A DNA stretch of 64,000 nt from Usnea hakonensis (GCA_013423325.1 BLJB01000383.1:54055-118054); one strand, 5' to 3'. Numbered from the stretch's first letter, positions 23,848 to 34,403 are shown. Numbers and translations are program-made. The notes: generated by a model not told the origin, from the letters alone.

Positions 23848-24936
23848 ATGCTTGTGTCACAGCCAATGAGTAATCGCATCCTACAAATCGAGCCCATGAC
23901 CAGGTCTTCTTGCCCCTCCACACCTCCCAAGTCTAGCTTCGAATCCCTACCCACCGAGCTACGACTTCAGATATACAGTCTGCTACTAGATGGGAAACCA
24001 GAGTGCTGCCATTTGCAGAGGTCTGAGCTCGGCCCAAGCTACTCTATTCCGAAGCTCTATCCCGCCATCCTCGCCGTCAACCGCTCCATTTCCGCCGAAG
24101 GTTATCCTGTTCTTTATGGAGAGAACATATTTCTCTTTCTCGGCACAACAAGTCTTGGCCAACATTTGGACACCCGCAACCAATTCCTGTGCAATAGGAC
24201 GGGGCTACCCCACCTTCGAAACCCATCACTACTCTCAGAACGATCAAGGCAATTGATCAAGCATATTGTTGCCGCCCCATTGGAACTCGGCAGGAAAGAT
24301 TGGGTTGGTCAACTGCGCGAGTTGGCCCCCAATGTCAAGGTAGTTGAATTTGACTTTTGGATTGGCTACCCTTTGAGGCCTTATACATTAGAATCATTCC
24401 AAAGCATTCTCACCCTCGGTGCATCTATTCCCGCAATCAAGAGCCTCATCAATGCGTCGACCCAGACCTTTCGCATCGGTACTCGAGATATCAACTCCTA
24501 TCATGACTCTGGATTTCGATTTTCGCGCAGACAGCGTGTACAGCTGCCCGGTATGCAACTAGCTGCTGTCGATCTCACTGGCGGTGATGATGTACGAGAG
24601 AAAAGTTACATGGTCCATAAAGTCTTGAGTTTCATCGTCGACGTCCTAGGAAAACAGCCGCTGTTGTCGAACAGGACTATCCCGCTTGGCCAACCCCTTG
24701 TACCCGTAGAAAAGAGACTGATTATGCACCGCGATTTTGCCGACTTCTGGCGCTCTCATGATTTTAGTGTACAAGATGAGTGCCAAGGGTGGAGCCCTGT
24801 TGATATGGGCGGCAGAAAGGTGGAAATTGGTCAACAAAGTAAAAAGATCATATGGCGACGTTCGACGACAGGCTATCGCCCGAAAAGGGCAGTTTTACAG
24901 CTACATCATGGACTTGGATCACGTCCAAGTCAGTGA
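23848..24936 (+). CDS. F-box-like protein, 362 aa, single exon
   Basis: An uninterrupted frame from ATG 23848. After about 28 Ser/Pro-rich residues comes the F-box-like motif FESLPTELRLQIYSLLL, then a block typical of a large ascomycete family (YPAILAVNRSISAEGYPVLYGEN-FLF) that follows such motifs. The remainder is a mixed alpha/beta region without leucine-rich or WD repeats. An F-box would link a substrate to the SCF ubiquitin ligase, but members of this fungal family have not in general been shown to bind Skp1. A second in-frame ATG (23866) is possible. The C-terminus from about residue 335 is basic and may be extended by a missed intron. Confidence 0.75.
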   Translation: MLVSQPMSNRILQIEPMTRSSCPSTPPKSSFESLPTELRLQIYSLLLDGKPECCHLQRSELGPSYSIPKLYPAILAVNRSISAEGYPVLYGENIFLFLGTTSLGQHLDTRNQFLCNRTGLPHLRNPSLLSERSRQLIKHIVAAPLELGRKDWVGQLRELAPNVKVVEFDFWIGYPLRPYTLESFQSILTLGASIPAIKSLINASTQTFRIGTRDINSYHDSGFRFSRRQRVQLPGMQLAAVDLTGGDDVREKSYMVHKVLSFIVDVLGKQPLLSNRTIPLGQPLVPVEKRLIMHRDFADFWRSHDFSVQDECQGWSPVDMGGRKVEIGQQSKKIIWRRSTTGYRPKRAVLQLHHGLGSRPSQ

Positions 24937-25661
24937 TGTTGTTAGCGCCAAGTGAACTCGCGTACAAACAATGTCTTTCAGAATCGTTTGGCCGACTAAA
25001 ACTCAGTCTTTTGAGCGCATGCTAGAAGAAGGTCAGGTCTCTGTTGAAGAGATCTCGACTACACCAAGTAGAGTAATTGTCGAGCCCTGTTGAAGAGTTG
25101 GTCGCATGAAACAGGGACTTGGTCGGTAATGACAGTGATTGCAAAATCAGGAAGCCATCAAGATATAGCAAAACACATGCTTTCGGTTCCAGTCGCCATC
25201 CACCATTCGCAGAATAAAACCATCGAAATACGACTGCTTGGCAATGTCAGAAGCCGGCCCGCAATACACTCTTCTTCCATCCCAATTCGTCGAGTCGAGG
25301 CATCGCAATACTCGGTTCCAGAGCCAGGGCCGGCTGGAGCGTTCTGAAAAGGCCGTGTCGCACGAGCGCCTGAGGGCCTTGAAGACGAGGTCCAGCCTGG
25401 CTTCCAAATGCAAAGTTCCGCTATGGCTTGATGCGCTCTCAGCACAAAGTCCATAGGGGAGTTTATAAAAGGAAGCCAGGCCAGGCCTCGATAATCAAGG
25501 TCGCTCTCGAGCTCAAAGAAGATGGCCTCGTCAGAGCACGCTAGCGGGACCTAGCAGAGACTAGAGATTGACGGCCACGTTAATTGGAGTATCATCTGTA
25601 GAGAGGGGTGGGAACAAGGGACGTGGGGACACATTACAATTTGTCTAATTCGTCCACCTGC
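24937..25661. other. Intergenic DNA
   Basis: No supported gene. A 16-base word at 25038-25053 (TCTCTGTTGAAGAGAT) recurs exactly at 26943-26958 on the other side of the broken RNase III-like gene. The minus-strand frames at 25147-25454 have no family match. Confidence 0.45.
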
Positions 25662-26167
25662 TCAGGTGAAGACCAGACCCAAAGTCTCCATCACCTCGCT
25701 CACAGATCCAATACCTCTATCGAGATACACTGCTCAAGGATAGCTTCAACCGTCGCTGTCATGGTGATTGGCGAGATGTAATTGCCCTGCGATGGGTTAC
25801 GACAGACGAATGCATCCAGCCCATGGAGACGACCGACTCGATCGAGGTTGGCATTTGAGCCAACACGTTGCAAAATGTCATCAGCTCGACCTATTAAAAC
25901 ATCAGGAGCTAAAAGCCACTACGAGCGGCCTCACGAACCTCTTATGTCCCCGCTATCATACCACCTAGTCACCAGCACGAGCTTGAGAACCGTGTCCCCG
26001 ATCATCGCCAGGCGCTTGTTACCGTCAGGGAACCGGCGCGGTCCCGCCGAACGGACGATCGAACCAGCCGCCTGAAGTGCCTCCCAAAGAATCAAGGGGT
26101 CGTTAAAGGTATGACCAACAACTCTTTCGACATCATGCGTCACGTTGAGTATCTGAGTTGTTGCCAT
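25662..26167 (-). pseudogene. RNase III-like protein, paralog 1, broken by a one-base frameshift
   Basis: Exon 25939-26167 and exon 25662-25890 (48-bp intron 25891-25938) encode a single RNase III-type domain: VERVVGHTFNDPLILWEALQ, then NKRLAMIGDTVLKLVL, NANLDRVGRLHGLDAFV and MTATVEAIL. Directly after AIL the frame fails. As read, it runs to a stop at 25700-25702. Shifting one base near 25734-25735 gives VYLD, then VMETLGLVFT and a stop at 25662-25664, matching the other two paralogs residue for residue in length. The expected block is LGAVYLD, so one G appears to be missing. This may be a recent loss or a sequencing error. At the active site the usual ERLE acids are KRLA and DTVE is ATVE. 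Confidence 0.8.
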
Positions 26168-27415
26168 TGCTGCAGCGCTGTGGGTAGACTAGTGCAAATT
26201 TGGTCTCTTAGGGCTTGGGTTGTTTATAGGATCGAATGCTGAGTGAGTAGATCTCTGTGTAGTAAATGAAAATTTCGCGGATAACAGAACTTGGAAGGGG
26301 TCTGTGAGGCCTATTTATCCTAAAGCTGGGACAGCAGCGAAACGCCTAGCCAAAGGATGGGCTTGGGCCCTGTCTAATCGTCCCACGTACTTAGCTCCCG
26401 GAAAGCCAATTCCCTCCCCGCGATCATTTTGCCAGCCCGCTCACCAGAACATGACTGGGGATTTAGTGATTTAGTATATCGCATAATCTTATCATTCGTT
26501 TCAGTGGTTTCATGGAGTCGAGGCATGGATTCGAAACACCATGGTTCAGGGATCATGATGCACAGGAATGGCCATGGCGGGAGACAGTGTATGACCATAT
26601 GCATGCATTCGCATAGTTCGAAATGTGGCGGATGACGCACTAATCACCCTTACCTGTCAAGGCAGGGCGACAACGTCATTTGTATTGAAGGGGGAAATGA
26701 GGTTGGCGTTTTCGTTTGTCTCAGTCCCCTTGCCTGGCTCGATAGCATTCGCCCGTGCCTTTACGCAAGGCGGATCGATTTGAACCTTGCACTAGGAATT
26801 GTTGGAAGGATGATTGGGTTGCAGGCTACTAGGTACATGATGAGACCGATTCAGATGTCTGTTGAAGAGATACTGGTGGTTGGTGTAAAGCAAAGTCAAA
26901 TCTCTTGAGAGAGAGAATGATACATGATGAAACAAGTTCAGATCTCTGTTGAAGAGATACTGATGACAAACTCGCAAAGCAAAGTCAAATCTCTGTTGAG
27001 AGAGAAACGCAAAGGCAAAGACATGTTTGGTAACGACCGTGCCTGCAAATCCGAAACCAGATACTCGAACTTCCAGAACTTCCCACAATCACAAACGCTA
27101 GCCCCAAGGACCTCGGATGCCTCTGGACGTTGCTAAATAGCCGATCGCATAGGGGCACTTCGGAGCTGCTACACCTCGTTCTTGCACACTTTTAGAAGGG
27201 CTTCGATGCCGACGGCCGAGTCCTTTCCAGAAAACGGATGCCAACTGCGGGTGTGAGAGCGCATTCTCACCCAAGTGAAATCGGTCAACTAGAGCAAACC
27301 ACGGCATCTGCTATCAAAGCCCCGCTAAAAATGCGAAAGATCGATGGTGTAGGACCCCCGAAGTGCCCGCGTGTAATGGCTATAGATCAAAGTCACATTG
27401 ACTCGCATAGCGTTC
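26168..27415. other. Intergenic DNA between RNase III-like paralogs
   Basis: Contains a two-copy tandem repeat (26835-27005, listed separately). No frame in it has a family signature. Confidence 0.5.
26835..27005. repeat. Two imperfect tandem copies of a unit of about 85 bp
   Basis: Copy 1 (26835-26914) and copy 2 (26922-27005) both begin ACATGATGA, carry TCTGTTGAAGAGATACTG in the middle and GCAAAGTCAAATCTC near the end, and finish in GAGAGAGA. They differ by small indels and substitutions. Part of the unit is also found at 25038-25053. Confidence 0.75.
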
Positions 27416-27941
27416 CTAGAGGTCACCCCAAGGTGACACCAACCCCAAAGTATTCATAGTACGTTTAACAGTGTCCATGTCACTGTCCAAGTACACAGCA
27501 CCTAGAACCGCCTCGACAGTCGCGGTCATTGGTCCTTTGGGTACAACGCCCAGTGACCCTGGAGCTAAATTGACGAAGGCGGCTAGCCCAGTCGCGTGGC
27601 CAATCCTTTCCAAATTTACATTATTCGCCACAGACTGACGAATAATATCAAATCCTCCTAGACCGAAGTCAGCTCCTAATCTCAACGTCACTTTATGACG
27701 TGTAAACGTTACCTCGAGGGCCTGTGCCTTGTAACCAGGCCTCCGCAAGTGCAAGGTCTAAGACACAGTCGCCTAAAACGGCCAATCGTTTGTTTCCAAC
27801 ATCAATTCTTCGATTGCCAATGACCTGAACAGGTGACCCTGCAGCTTGCAAAGCCTCCCAAATCCTGGAGTATTCCGTGAACTGATAGCCAATGATAGCT
27901 TCCACTCCGTGGATGCGACTCATTTTATCAGCCTCTGCCAT
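27416..27941 (-). CDS. RNase III-like single-domain protein, paralog 2, 156 aa
   Basis: Exons 27713-27941 and 27416-27657 with a 55-bp intron (27658-27712). The ATG at 27941 (MAEADKMSRIHG) is chosen; an in-frame ATG six codons on is the alternative. The protein is one RNase III-type helical domain: VEAIIGYQFTEYSRIWEALQ, GNKRLAVLGDCVLDLAL (about 49-65), NNVNLERIGHATGLAAFV and MTATVEAVLGAVYLDSD (about 120-136). In bacterial RNase III four acids bind the catalytic metals. Here D58 and E125 are kept but the other two positions are A54 and A122. There is no double-stranded-RNA-binding domain and no signal peptide. Cleavage activity is therefore doubtful; RNA binding or dimer formation with a partner is possible. 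The intron position matches the other paralogs. Confidence 0.85.
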
Positions 27942-29526
27942 TGCAAGGTCGTGGGATTGTAGTGAACAAGTGTGTGTGGTATTTGATGTGACTTCAATAG
28001 GCTCAGTAATCGAAGCACTAGAAAGAAAAGGTCCGGATAGAAAGTCAATATTGGCAAAATTTGGGATTAAAGGAAGATAAGAAAAAGAAAAACGGCTCAC
28101 TTAATAGGATTCTCCATTGGAATGCGGGGTTCATGCAACGTCATGCAGAAGAGTCCGATTGGTTGGATATTCTCGCAAAATGGCTCATCTTATCTATAAT
28201 CTCCGTCTGTGACAAGCCTCATTGGGATCACTATCGTCATATGACACGCTGGCCAGTCTTTTATACAGATACTTGCCATCAAGCATCTTTTGAAATCTCT
28301 GTAACAAGCCAACGTGCAATGTCGACAGTATGCAAGGTTCACCGATTGGGATTGTGGATCAAATACAACGGCCCTCTGGTTTACATTCCTGCGTCCTCCC
28401 TCGAATCTCTCATACAGAAGTCACATAAAAGGATAGTGCAATGAGAGTATCGGGTTAGGTGAAGAAAGTCCTTTGAAAGATGAAATCACAAACCCCCAAA
28501 ACCGGACCCACCCCTTCTACATTTTCAGCACTGCATGCCCACCAGAATTTTCACTCATGCCCCATTTCAGCCCTCTTGCCAGAAGTTTCACACAATAAAT
28601 TCCAGCCCCTCATAGCAACACACCCCTCAAGCCACCCACCCGCGCCTTATCCACGAAAAACGAACAAGTCAAATCCGACCTCCCGCTCCAGACCTCATCT
28701 TGTCCCACCGCACCCCACAAAACACCGCAGTTCCAAGAGTCTAGTATAAGATCTTATAACCACCAACGCAACTCCTCATCAAACCCCAAAGATTCACACA
28801 TCCCCCATAGCACAACATCTCCACCACAACTCCGCACTGCCCACCAATCCAGCACGGTACGAAGTGCAAAAAGCCGTACAGCAACAGCATAGTCCCTAAG
28901 GTACAGACCGAAAAATACGAATAGACTACACCCCTCCCTCCACAAACAACTTCTAGTCCATCCCCCCCAAAAATCCAATCCCCCCCAAATACACTCCTTA
29001 CTCACTACACAAACATCCCATCCCCAACCCCCAACCCCCACCCATCCATCACCATGCGCGTATCATCCAAGATAAATCAATTTCCAGAATTATATATATA
29101 TACATATTCCAGCCCACAAGGACTGGCACCATGCGATGAAAAAAAAGGATAGCTATACTAAGTACCACGATATCTCAATTCTTTCCTAGCGAAGTTGAAA
29201 GTTGAAAGTTGAAGCCCGTACCCCTGGGGAGTTTTCTCGGACGGTTCGGTTATAACTATAACTATGATATGGATTGTAAGTAAGCAAGATGTTCCTGTGC
29301 GAAGAGGAGAGAAACAGGAAACAGCACATATTCCTGATCTCAAAGGCGCTTCTATGAGGGTTTTGTAGCTATGTCTGTAAAAGGGATAGCTAGTTCTGAA
29401 TCGTCCTCCTAGTAGGTAAGCAAGTTCCCCACCCCTCCCCCACCAATTTTCCTCTCCCCTCCTCCTCCCATCCCCTCTTTCCCCCCCCGCCCCTCCACCT
29501 CAAACCCCCATCCTCCCTCCCTCCAT

Positions 29527-29553
29527 CCTCAAGTCTCACTATCCCACATCCCA

Positions 29554-29587
<34 letters not shown>

Positions 29588-29940
29588 ATATCCCCTATCC
29601 CGGACAACTGCAAGCGACGTAAGTGACCAACAGACTGTGAGACAGGATTGATTGTAAGGATTTGTAAGTAAGAAGAAGGAGGATAAGGGGGGGAGGGGAA
29701 AAAGAGGGTAGAGGAGGGTGAGGGAGGGGAGAGTATAGTAGGGGGGGAATAGGATAGGAGGAGATAGAGGAGAGAGGGGAGAAAGGGGAAAGGGGGGGGT
29801 ATAGTATTAGATATAAATCTCCAAATCTTCAAATCAAAAAAAAAAAAAGTAATCGATATACATGTATATACACATATATATATATATATAACCACTATAT
29901 TCTATTTTTTTTTACCTAGGCGCTATTAATTGACTCTAGC
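29527..29940. repeat. Low-complexity duplicated block, copy A
   Basis: Order of parts: CTCAAGTCTCACTATCCC, several 7-bp TATCCCG units, the unique segment CAACTGCAAGCGACGTAAGT plus GACCAACAGACTGTGAGA, a G-rich tract, ATAAATCTCCAAATCTTCAAA, poly-A, an AT repeat and a CACTATATTCTATTTTT end. Copy B has the same parts in the same order. Confidence 0.85.
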
Positions 29941-30239
29941 TATTCCCTGGAGAGTTCCCCGGGCCTATCCCTTCCCATCTCCCCACTCCCCTAACGCCCT
30001 TTCCAACTTCCTTTCCAACTCCTATCTCTAACCTCCCCCCCACCCTCCCTCCCCCCCTATAAACCCAACCCATCCTCTCCTCTCTCCTCCCCTCCCCCCC
30101 CCCAAACATCCCCTATACCCTCCGAACCAAACCCCCTTGTAACCCCAACACCCCTCCCTTTCCCCCCTCTTAAACCCAACCCCCTATCCCCTCCCATCCT
30201 ACCCCCCCTCTTAAACCCATCCCCTCCCTCCCCCCCCCC

Positions 30240-30241
<2 letters not shown>

Positions 30242-30271
<30 letters not shown>
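30242..30271. repeat. Homopolymer of 30 C
   Basis: An uninterrupted C run inside a C/T-rich tract, between the two duplicated blocks. The length should be treated as uncertain because such runs are prone to sequencing error. Confidence 0.9.
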
Positions 30272-30373
30272 ACTAATATCCCCTCTCCCCCCTCCTCTCC
30301 CCTATACCCTCTCCTTCCCTCCTCTCCTTCCCTCTCCCTCTCTCCTCTCCCCTCCCTCCTTCCCCTCCTCTAT

Positions 30374-30800
30374 CCTCAAGTCTCACTATCCCCTATCCCG
30401 TATCCCGTATCCCATATCCCGTCCCCTATCCCGTATCGCGTATCCCGGGCTCCCGGATAACTGCAAGCGACGTAAGTGACCAACAGACTGTGAGATAGGA
30501 TAGGGTAGGATTTATAAGAAGAGGGAGGAGGAGGGGGAGGGAGAAAAGGTAGAGGAGAGTAGGGGGTAGGGAAGAGGGGGGGAGTAGGGAAGTATAAGGG
30601 GGGGGGAGAATAAAGGGGGGGGTTGAGGGAGGGGAGGAGATAGAGGAGAGAGGGGAGAAAGGGGAAGGAGGAGGGGGGTATGGTATCAGATGTAAATCTC
30701 CAAATCTCCAAATCCAAAAAAAAAGTAAAACGATATACGCGTGTATATACACACACAACCACCATGTTCTATTTTTTTATTTTACCCAGGCGCTATCGAC
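30374..30800. repeat. Low-complexity duplicated block, copy B
   Basis: Same order of parts as copy A: CTCAAGTCTCACTATCCC, TATCCCG units, CAACTGCAAGCGACGTAAGTGACC region, G-rich tract, AAATCTCCAAATCTCCAAAT, short poly-A, GTGTATATACACACACA and CCATGTTCTATTTTTTTAT. It keeps C/G where copy A often has T/A. Confidence 0.85.
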
Positions 30801-31122
30801 TGACTCTCCCCTCCCCCTTTCCCTAACGCCCTTCCCTAACGCCCTTTCCACACCCCCCCTCCCACCCGTAACCCCCCGCAGAGGAACGATGACATAACAT
30901 AATATAATAGACAATAAAAAAAGATATAACATAAGAGAAAAAGTTTGAATAAAACTAGTACTCTATAATTTCCACGATACGATAGTGATGAATGGAAAGT
31001 TGATCGCGAAGACAAGACAGTACGATTGACGACGTCCCCTCTATTCTCAACTTAGTTATGTAAACTAGCCAAAGGATTCACTACCGCATGTCCATTTCCC
31101 CCTTACCCTAACCCCTCCTCAA

Positions 31123-31706
31123 CTAATTGATAATAACCTTCTCCCCACCCCCCCCAATCTCCCTCGTTACCAACCCCAACGCATCCATCACATGCATCAC
31201 CTCTTCCACACCGCTATCCAAATATATAGCGCCGAGAATAGCCTCCACAGCTTCGGACATCATCCTCACCGTCGTCGGTGAACAACCCGCCTGAGTGCCG
31301 ATGAATCGCTCAAGACCCACTTCGAGGCCAATACGTTGCAAATTGGCGTTTGAAGAGACGGCTTGGCGGATGGTGTTGAAATCGCCTGGTAGAAGAAGAA
31401 AACAGATAGGGATGTGTCAGTGTGTGATATTTTCCCGAGGTAGAGTATTGGTGTTGACGTTGTCGAGGGGTGCCTTCGTTCATACCTACCGATAGTTTTG
31501 TCCCCCTTGAACCAAGTTTCTGCAAGAGCGAGCAGGAGGACCGTATCGCCGATGATGGCGAGCCGTTTGTTGCCGTTAGGATGTTTTGCGTCTGGGGAGC
31601 CGGGACACTGGAGTGCTTCCCATAGGAGGGCGGAGTGGTTGAATTTGTACTGGATGAGTGATTCGACGGCTTCGATGGTGGCGACTTTGAGGGGGATGGA
31701 GGTCAT
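31123..31706 (-). CDS. RNase III-like single-domain protein, paralog 3, 159 aa
   Basis: Exons 31490-31706 and 31123-31385 with a 104-bp intron (31386-31489) at the same place as in the other two paralogs. Start ATG 31706 (MTSIPLKVATIEAVES). The domain reads LIQYKFNHSALLWEALQ, GNKRLAIIGDTVLLLAL, NANLQRIGLEVGLERFI and MMSEAVEAILGAIYLDSG. Of the four metal-binding acids of RNase III, D54 and E120 are kept, the position of the second is A50, and the position of the third is E117, so this copy keeps one more acid than its relatives. The C-terminal GGGGEKVIIN tail is specific to it. Like the others it lacks a dsRNA-binding domain. Function unknown; the catalytic state is uncertain. Confidence 0.85.
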
Positions 31707-32504
31707 GGTGGTGGGCAAAGCAAAGCGTAGGACGTGTTGAGGTTGAAGATTATTGTGGGATGGGGCAGTGGGTAAGTGCGATATTAGAGAGTGTTGAAGT
31801 TTTGTGGGCTGTGAAGATGGCGAGTGATGTAGTGTTTGTGAGCGGAAGGTGAAGTTTGTTTGTGCGACTGTAGGATCAGCTTCTAATCCGATGGTCGGTC
31901 AAGAGGCTGAGACAAGATATAGCATTCATCCAAATCAAAAGAACGAACAGACCGTTTGAGACGCTGAATCGTTCGACCGCAGTAGGTGTATGTTGAGATT
32001 TGCGCCGGGTTCATTGTAATCGCCCATTCGGATGTAAATTCATCCAGTGTATATTTGCAGATCTTGAAGCGTTTGCCTGCATAAGACTCTTTGTCCAACC
32101 GAGGTCAGACTGCCGCGGGCTTTGCTCGATTGGGAGAAGATCGTCATTGAACTCTCTGGTATCTTCATATTAATCTTATTCGTCCGTTGCTTATGCACAT
32201 TTCCATAGCGTCAACCATATTATCATCCTCCAGATCTTCATTTCATCTCATTGGTACTCAGCAACCCTGCGACCTCGACGCTTCTGTGAAGCCATGAGCT
32301 GCTGCCACATTGTGCTTGCTGTACAAGAACATGGGGATGCGATGGAGTTTGTAGTTCCTAAGTGGTCCCACCAATACTTCAACGTCAAGTCGCATCTGTC
32401 TTGATTTGCTGATTCTGCTTTGAACATAGTTTCGTCACAAATATGCTGCATCTGACACTTGCAATGCTCATCTCTGGCCATCAATCACCCTCTGCCCAAA
32501 TTTG
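31707..32504. other. Intergenic DNA
   Basis: Promoter of RNase III-like paralog 3 and 3' flank of the HIT gene. Minus frames at 31883-32098 and 32248-32484 show no motif. Confidence 0.5.
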
Positions 32505-33630
32505 CTAACTTCTCTCATTCTCTCTCTCATCCTCTTCCTCAACCTCGAGTACCGCCTCAATAGGAATAGTCTTCCAATCATGAGTCTTCGTCGAGAACTT
32601 CCTCAAATCACCCTTCTTGGGGAAAACGTGCATATGCAAATGTCCCACTGAAATGGCTGGGTATGGGTGAAATGCAAATTCGAAATCTCCGGGCTTGCAC
32701 TTTATGAAGCTTCTGCTCAGTAGCTCAAAGTCTGCCCTCAGTACTTCAACATCTTCTCTCATGATGATCCCGTCGCTGGACTTCAGCTTGAGGTTCTGCT
32801 CGTCGAAAGCGGAGCGCACACGATCGAGAAGCTTGGATGGACCCTCTACATTAGTCCAAAAGGTGACAAAATGATTTTTCATTTCTTTGAGGAGGCGACA
32901 ATGGTTGGCGGTAGCGTCAGGGTCGACAATGTTGAAGATCCGCTTGCGAGGGATGACGAAACAATGGCCGAATCCTTGGCCGCCGTGCTTGGATTCTGGA
33001 TACTGGCGCTTATCGTAGCTGGCGAGGTTGCCAACAATGTAAGAGTCTTGGGTCTCTGAAAGAATGAGATAAGAGGGGTTGTGGGACTCGAACTCCTACA
33101 CAGTGCATGTGAGATACGATAAGGCTAAGAGTGGGGAATTAGCATAGACTTACAGAGAACCAAGTGTCGCTCTTTGCGAAGGACTTATCGCTAATAGTTT
33201 TACCAACCAATTTCGAAGGGATCATTCCACGACCACTGTGAAGGGCGATGGTGCGATTAGCGTTCTCAATTTCACCAGAGAAGCTCCAGGCTCATATCAA
33301 CGCATCATACAGCTTCGGAGTCTTTAGGGAGCTTGTCTTCTAAGAGCATAGAGAGACTTACAGCTCCACATAATCATAGTGGTCATTCATGGCCTTCCAC
33401 TGCACCAGCTCTTCTCTGGCCTGGGGATTGTTTCTGAAACGATCTCGGTACTGTCGATACAAGTCCTTTCGTTCCTGAAAGACCTTGGGATCATGGAGGT
33501 CAACCTCGGAGTCGATACTGTGCGACATAGCATAGGCTAAAATACAGAGAGCGAAGACAGCAGCGCCAACAGTGGCAAGGCTCTTGTTGTAATCGAAGAA
33601 CCCTGGGAGATTTCGAATTGCACTTTCCAT
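32505..33630 (-). CDS. HIT-family protein with N-terminal membrane anchor, 329 aa
   Basis: Exons 33362-33630, 33154-33283 and 32505-33095 (introns of 78 and 58 bp). The ATG at 33630 starts MESAIRNLPGFF; a single membrane segment follows (LATVGAAVFALCILAYAM). Then comes a charged linker (DPKVFQERKDLYRQYRDRF) and a long HIT-type domain: HSGRGMIPSKLVG, ESHNPSYLILSETQDSYIVGNL, GGQGFGHCFVIPRKRIFNIVD and the histidine triad HLHMHV (about H285, H287, H289). HIT proteins hydrolyse or transfer nucleotides at alpha-phosphates through the middle His. The tail is acidic (VLEVEEEDERENERS). HIT proteins are usually soluble, so the membrane anchor is unusual and suggests docking on the ER or mitochondrial surface. 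The first intron uses the acceptor ending GGAG at 33284, the only one that keeps the frame. Confidence 0.88.
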
Positions 33631-34403
33631 TGGAGAAGCACAGAAGTGACAAAGAAGGGAGAGAAGTAGAGACAAGGATTCCAATTATATCTATAATTCA
33701 GGTAGTGTTGAGCGCGTTCCAGAAAAGGCTCAGTCGGGCATGTTTCGCCGAATTAGCTGTAGTCGTGATGCTTTAGACGTCGCCGGCGCACATGTTCCGA
33801 TACTGTGAGATTATCTCCGACGAGCATTCTTTCCTTGTCTCGATCAAACCTGCAAGCGTATCCGGTGTGGGCCAACAGCGGGGGATTTACTCAGCATTGC
33901 CGTTTGCGGACGTCACTCTCAGGCTGTAGGCTCAATGGGTCGGAGGATTCTTGTGAATAGTACCGATTCCAGCGACAATATCTAATACATAGAAAATACG
34001 GATGCCACAGAAGATCAATACACATGGGAAGATGTGGAAGGGAAAATGGAGGACAAGTACGAGCTGTGTAGTTCCTTTTCGGGTGATGGGCCCGTAAGGC
34101 TGAAAGGCTGAAAGGCTGAAAACACAGCCACAATGCTTCTGCCTACCTAAAGTACAACTACCTTACTAATGAAGCGCGAAACGACTCTCTTTGACAAGCC
34201 TTATCAAACCAAAGAGCGCAGCATTGGTCTTCACCAACTTGATCGAATTGAACATCGTATGCCTAGGTAGTCTACAGTGTATGGATATCATGGAACCAAG
34301 TCGAGACCGAACATGCCCCTGGAACGCCGCGCCCTGGTAATCGGACGTTCCAAGACTCCATCATGCATGACTTTGCGACAGACACATTGAAACAAGATAT
34401 CCT
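33631..34403. other. Intergenic DNA
   Basis: Promoter of the HIT gene and 3' flank of the MYST gene. 34096-34122 holds three tandem copies of GGCTGAAA/AGGCTGAAA. 34140-34170 has the CTACCTAAAGTACAACTACC type of sequence. No gene. Confidence 0.5.

Larger units (their letters stand above)
27942..31122. other. Long low-complexity intergenic stretch
   Basis: 3.2 kb separating RNase III-like paralogs 2 and 3. 28480-29060 is strongly C-rich; 29089-29106 is a TA repeat. 29527-29940 and 30374-30800 are two copies of one block, and 29945-30370 between them is almost pure C/T with a 30-base C run. The long frames here (for example minus 29539-29895 and 30376-30765) follow the repeats and are not genes. 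A 127-codon plus frame at 28061-28444 has no family match. Confidence 0.6.

Noticed and set aside
26835..27005. CRISPR-like repeats
   Set aside because: Only two diverged copies, in a eukaryotic sequence; a minisatellite explains it.
29539..30765. Two long minus-strand frames (118 and 129 codons)
   Set aside because: They follow the duplicated C/T-rich blocks and encode only Pro/Ser/Leu-rich low-complexity sequence.
33083..33100. Minus-strand GGAGTTCGAGTCCCAC resembling a tRNA B box
   Set aside because: It is coding sequence of the HIT gene (EFESH) at an exon start, and there is no tRNA fold around it.
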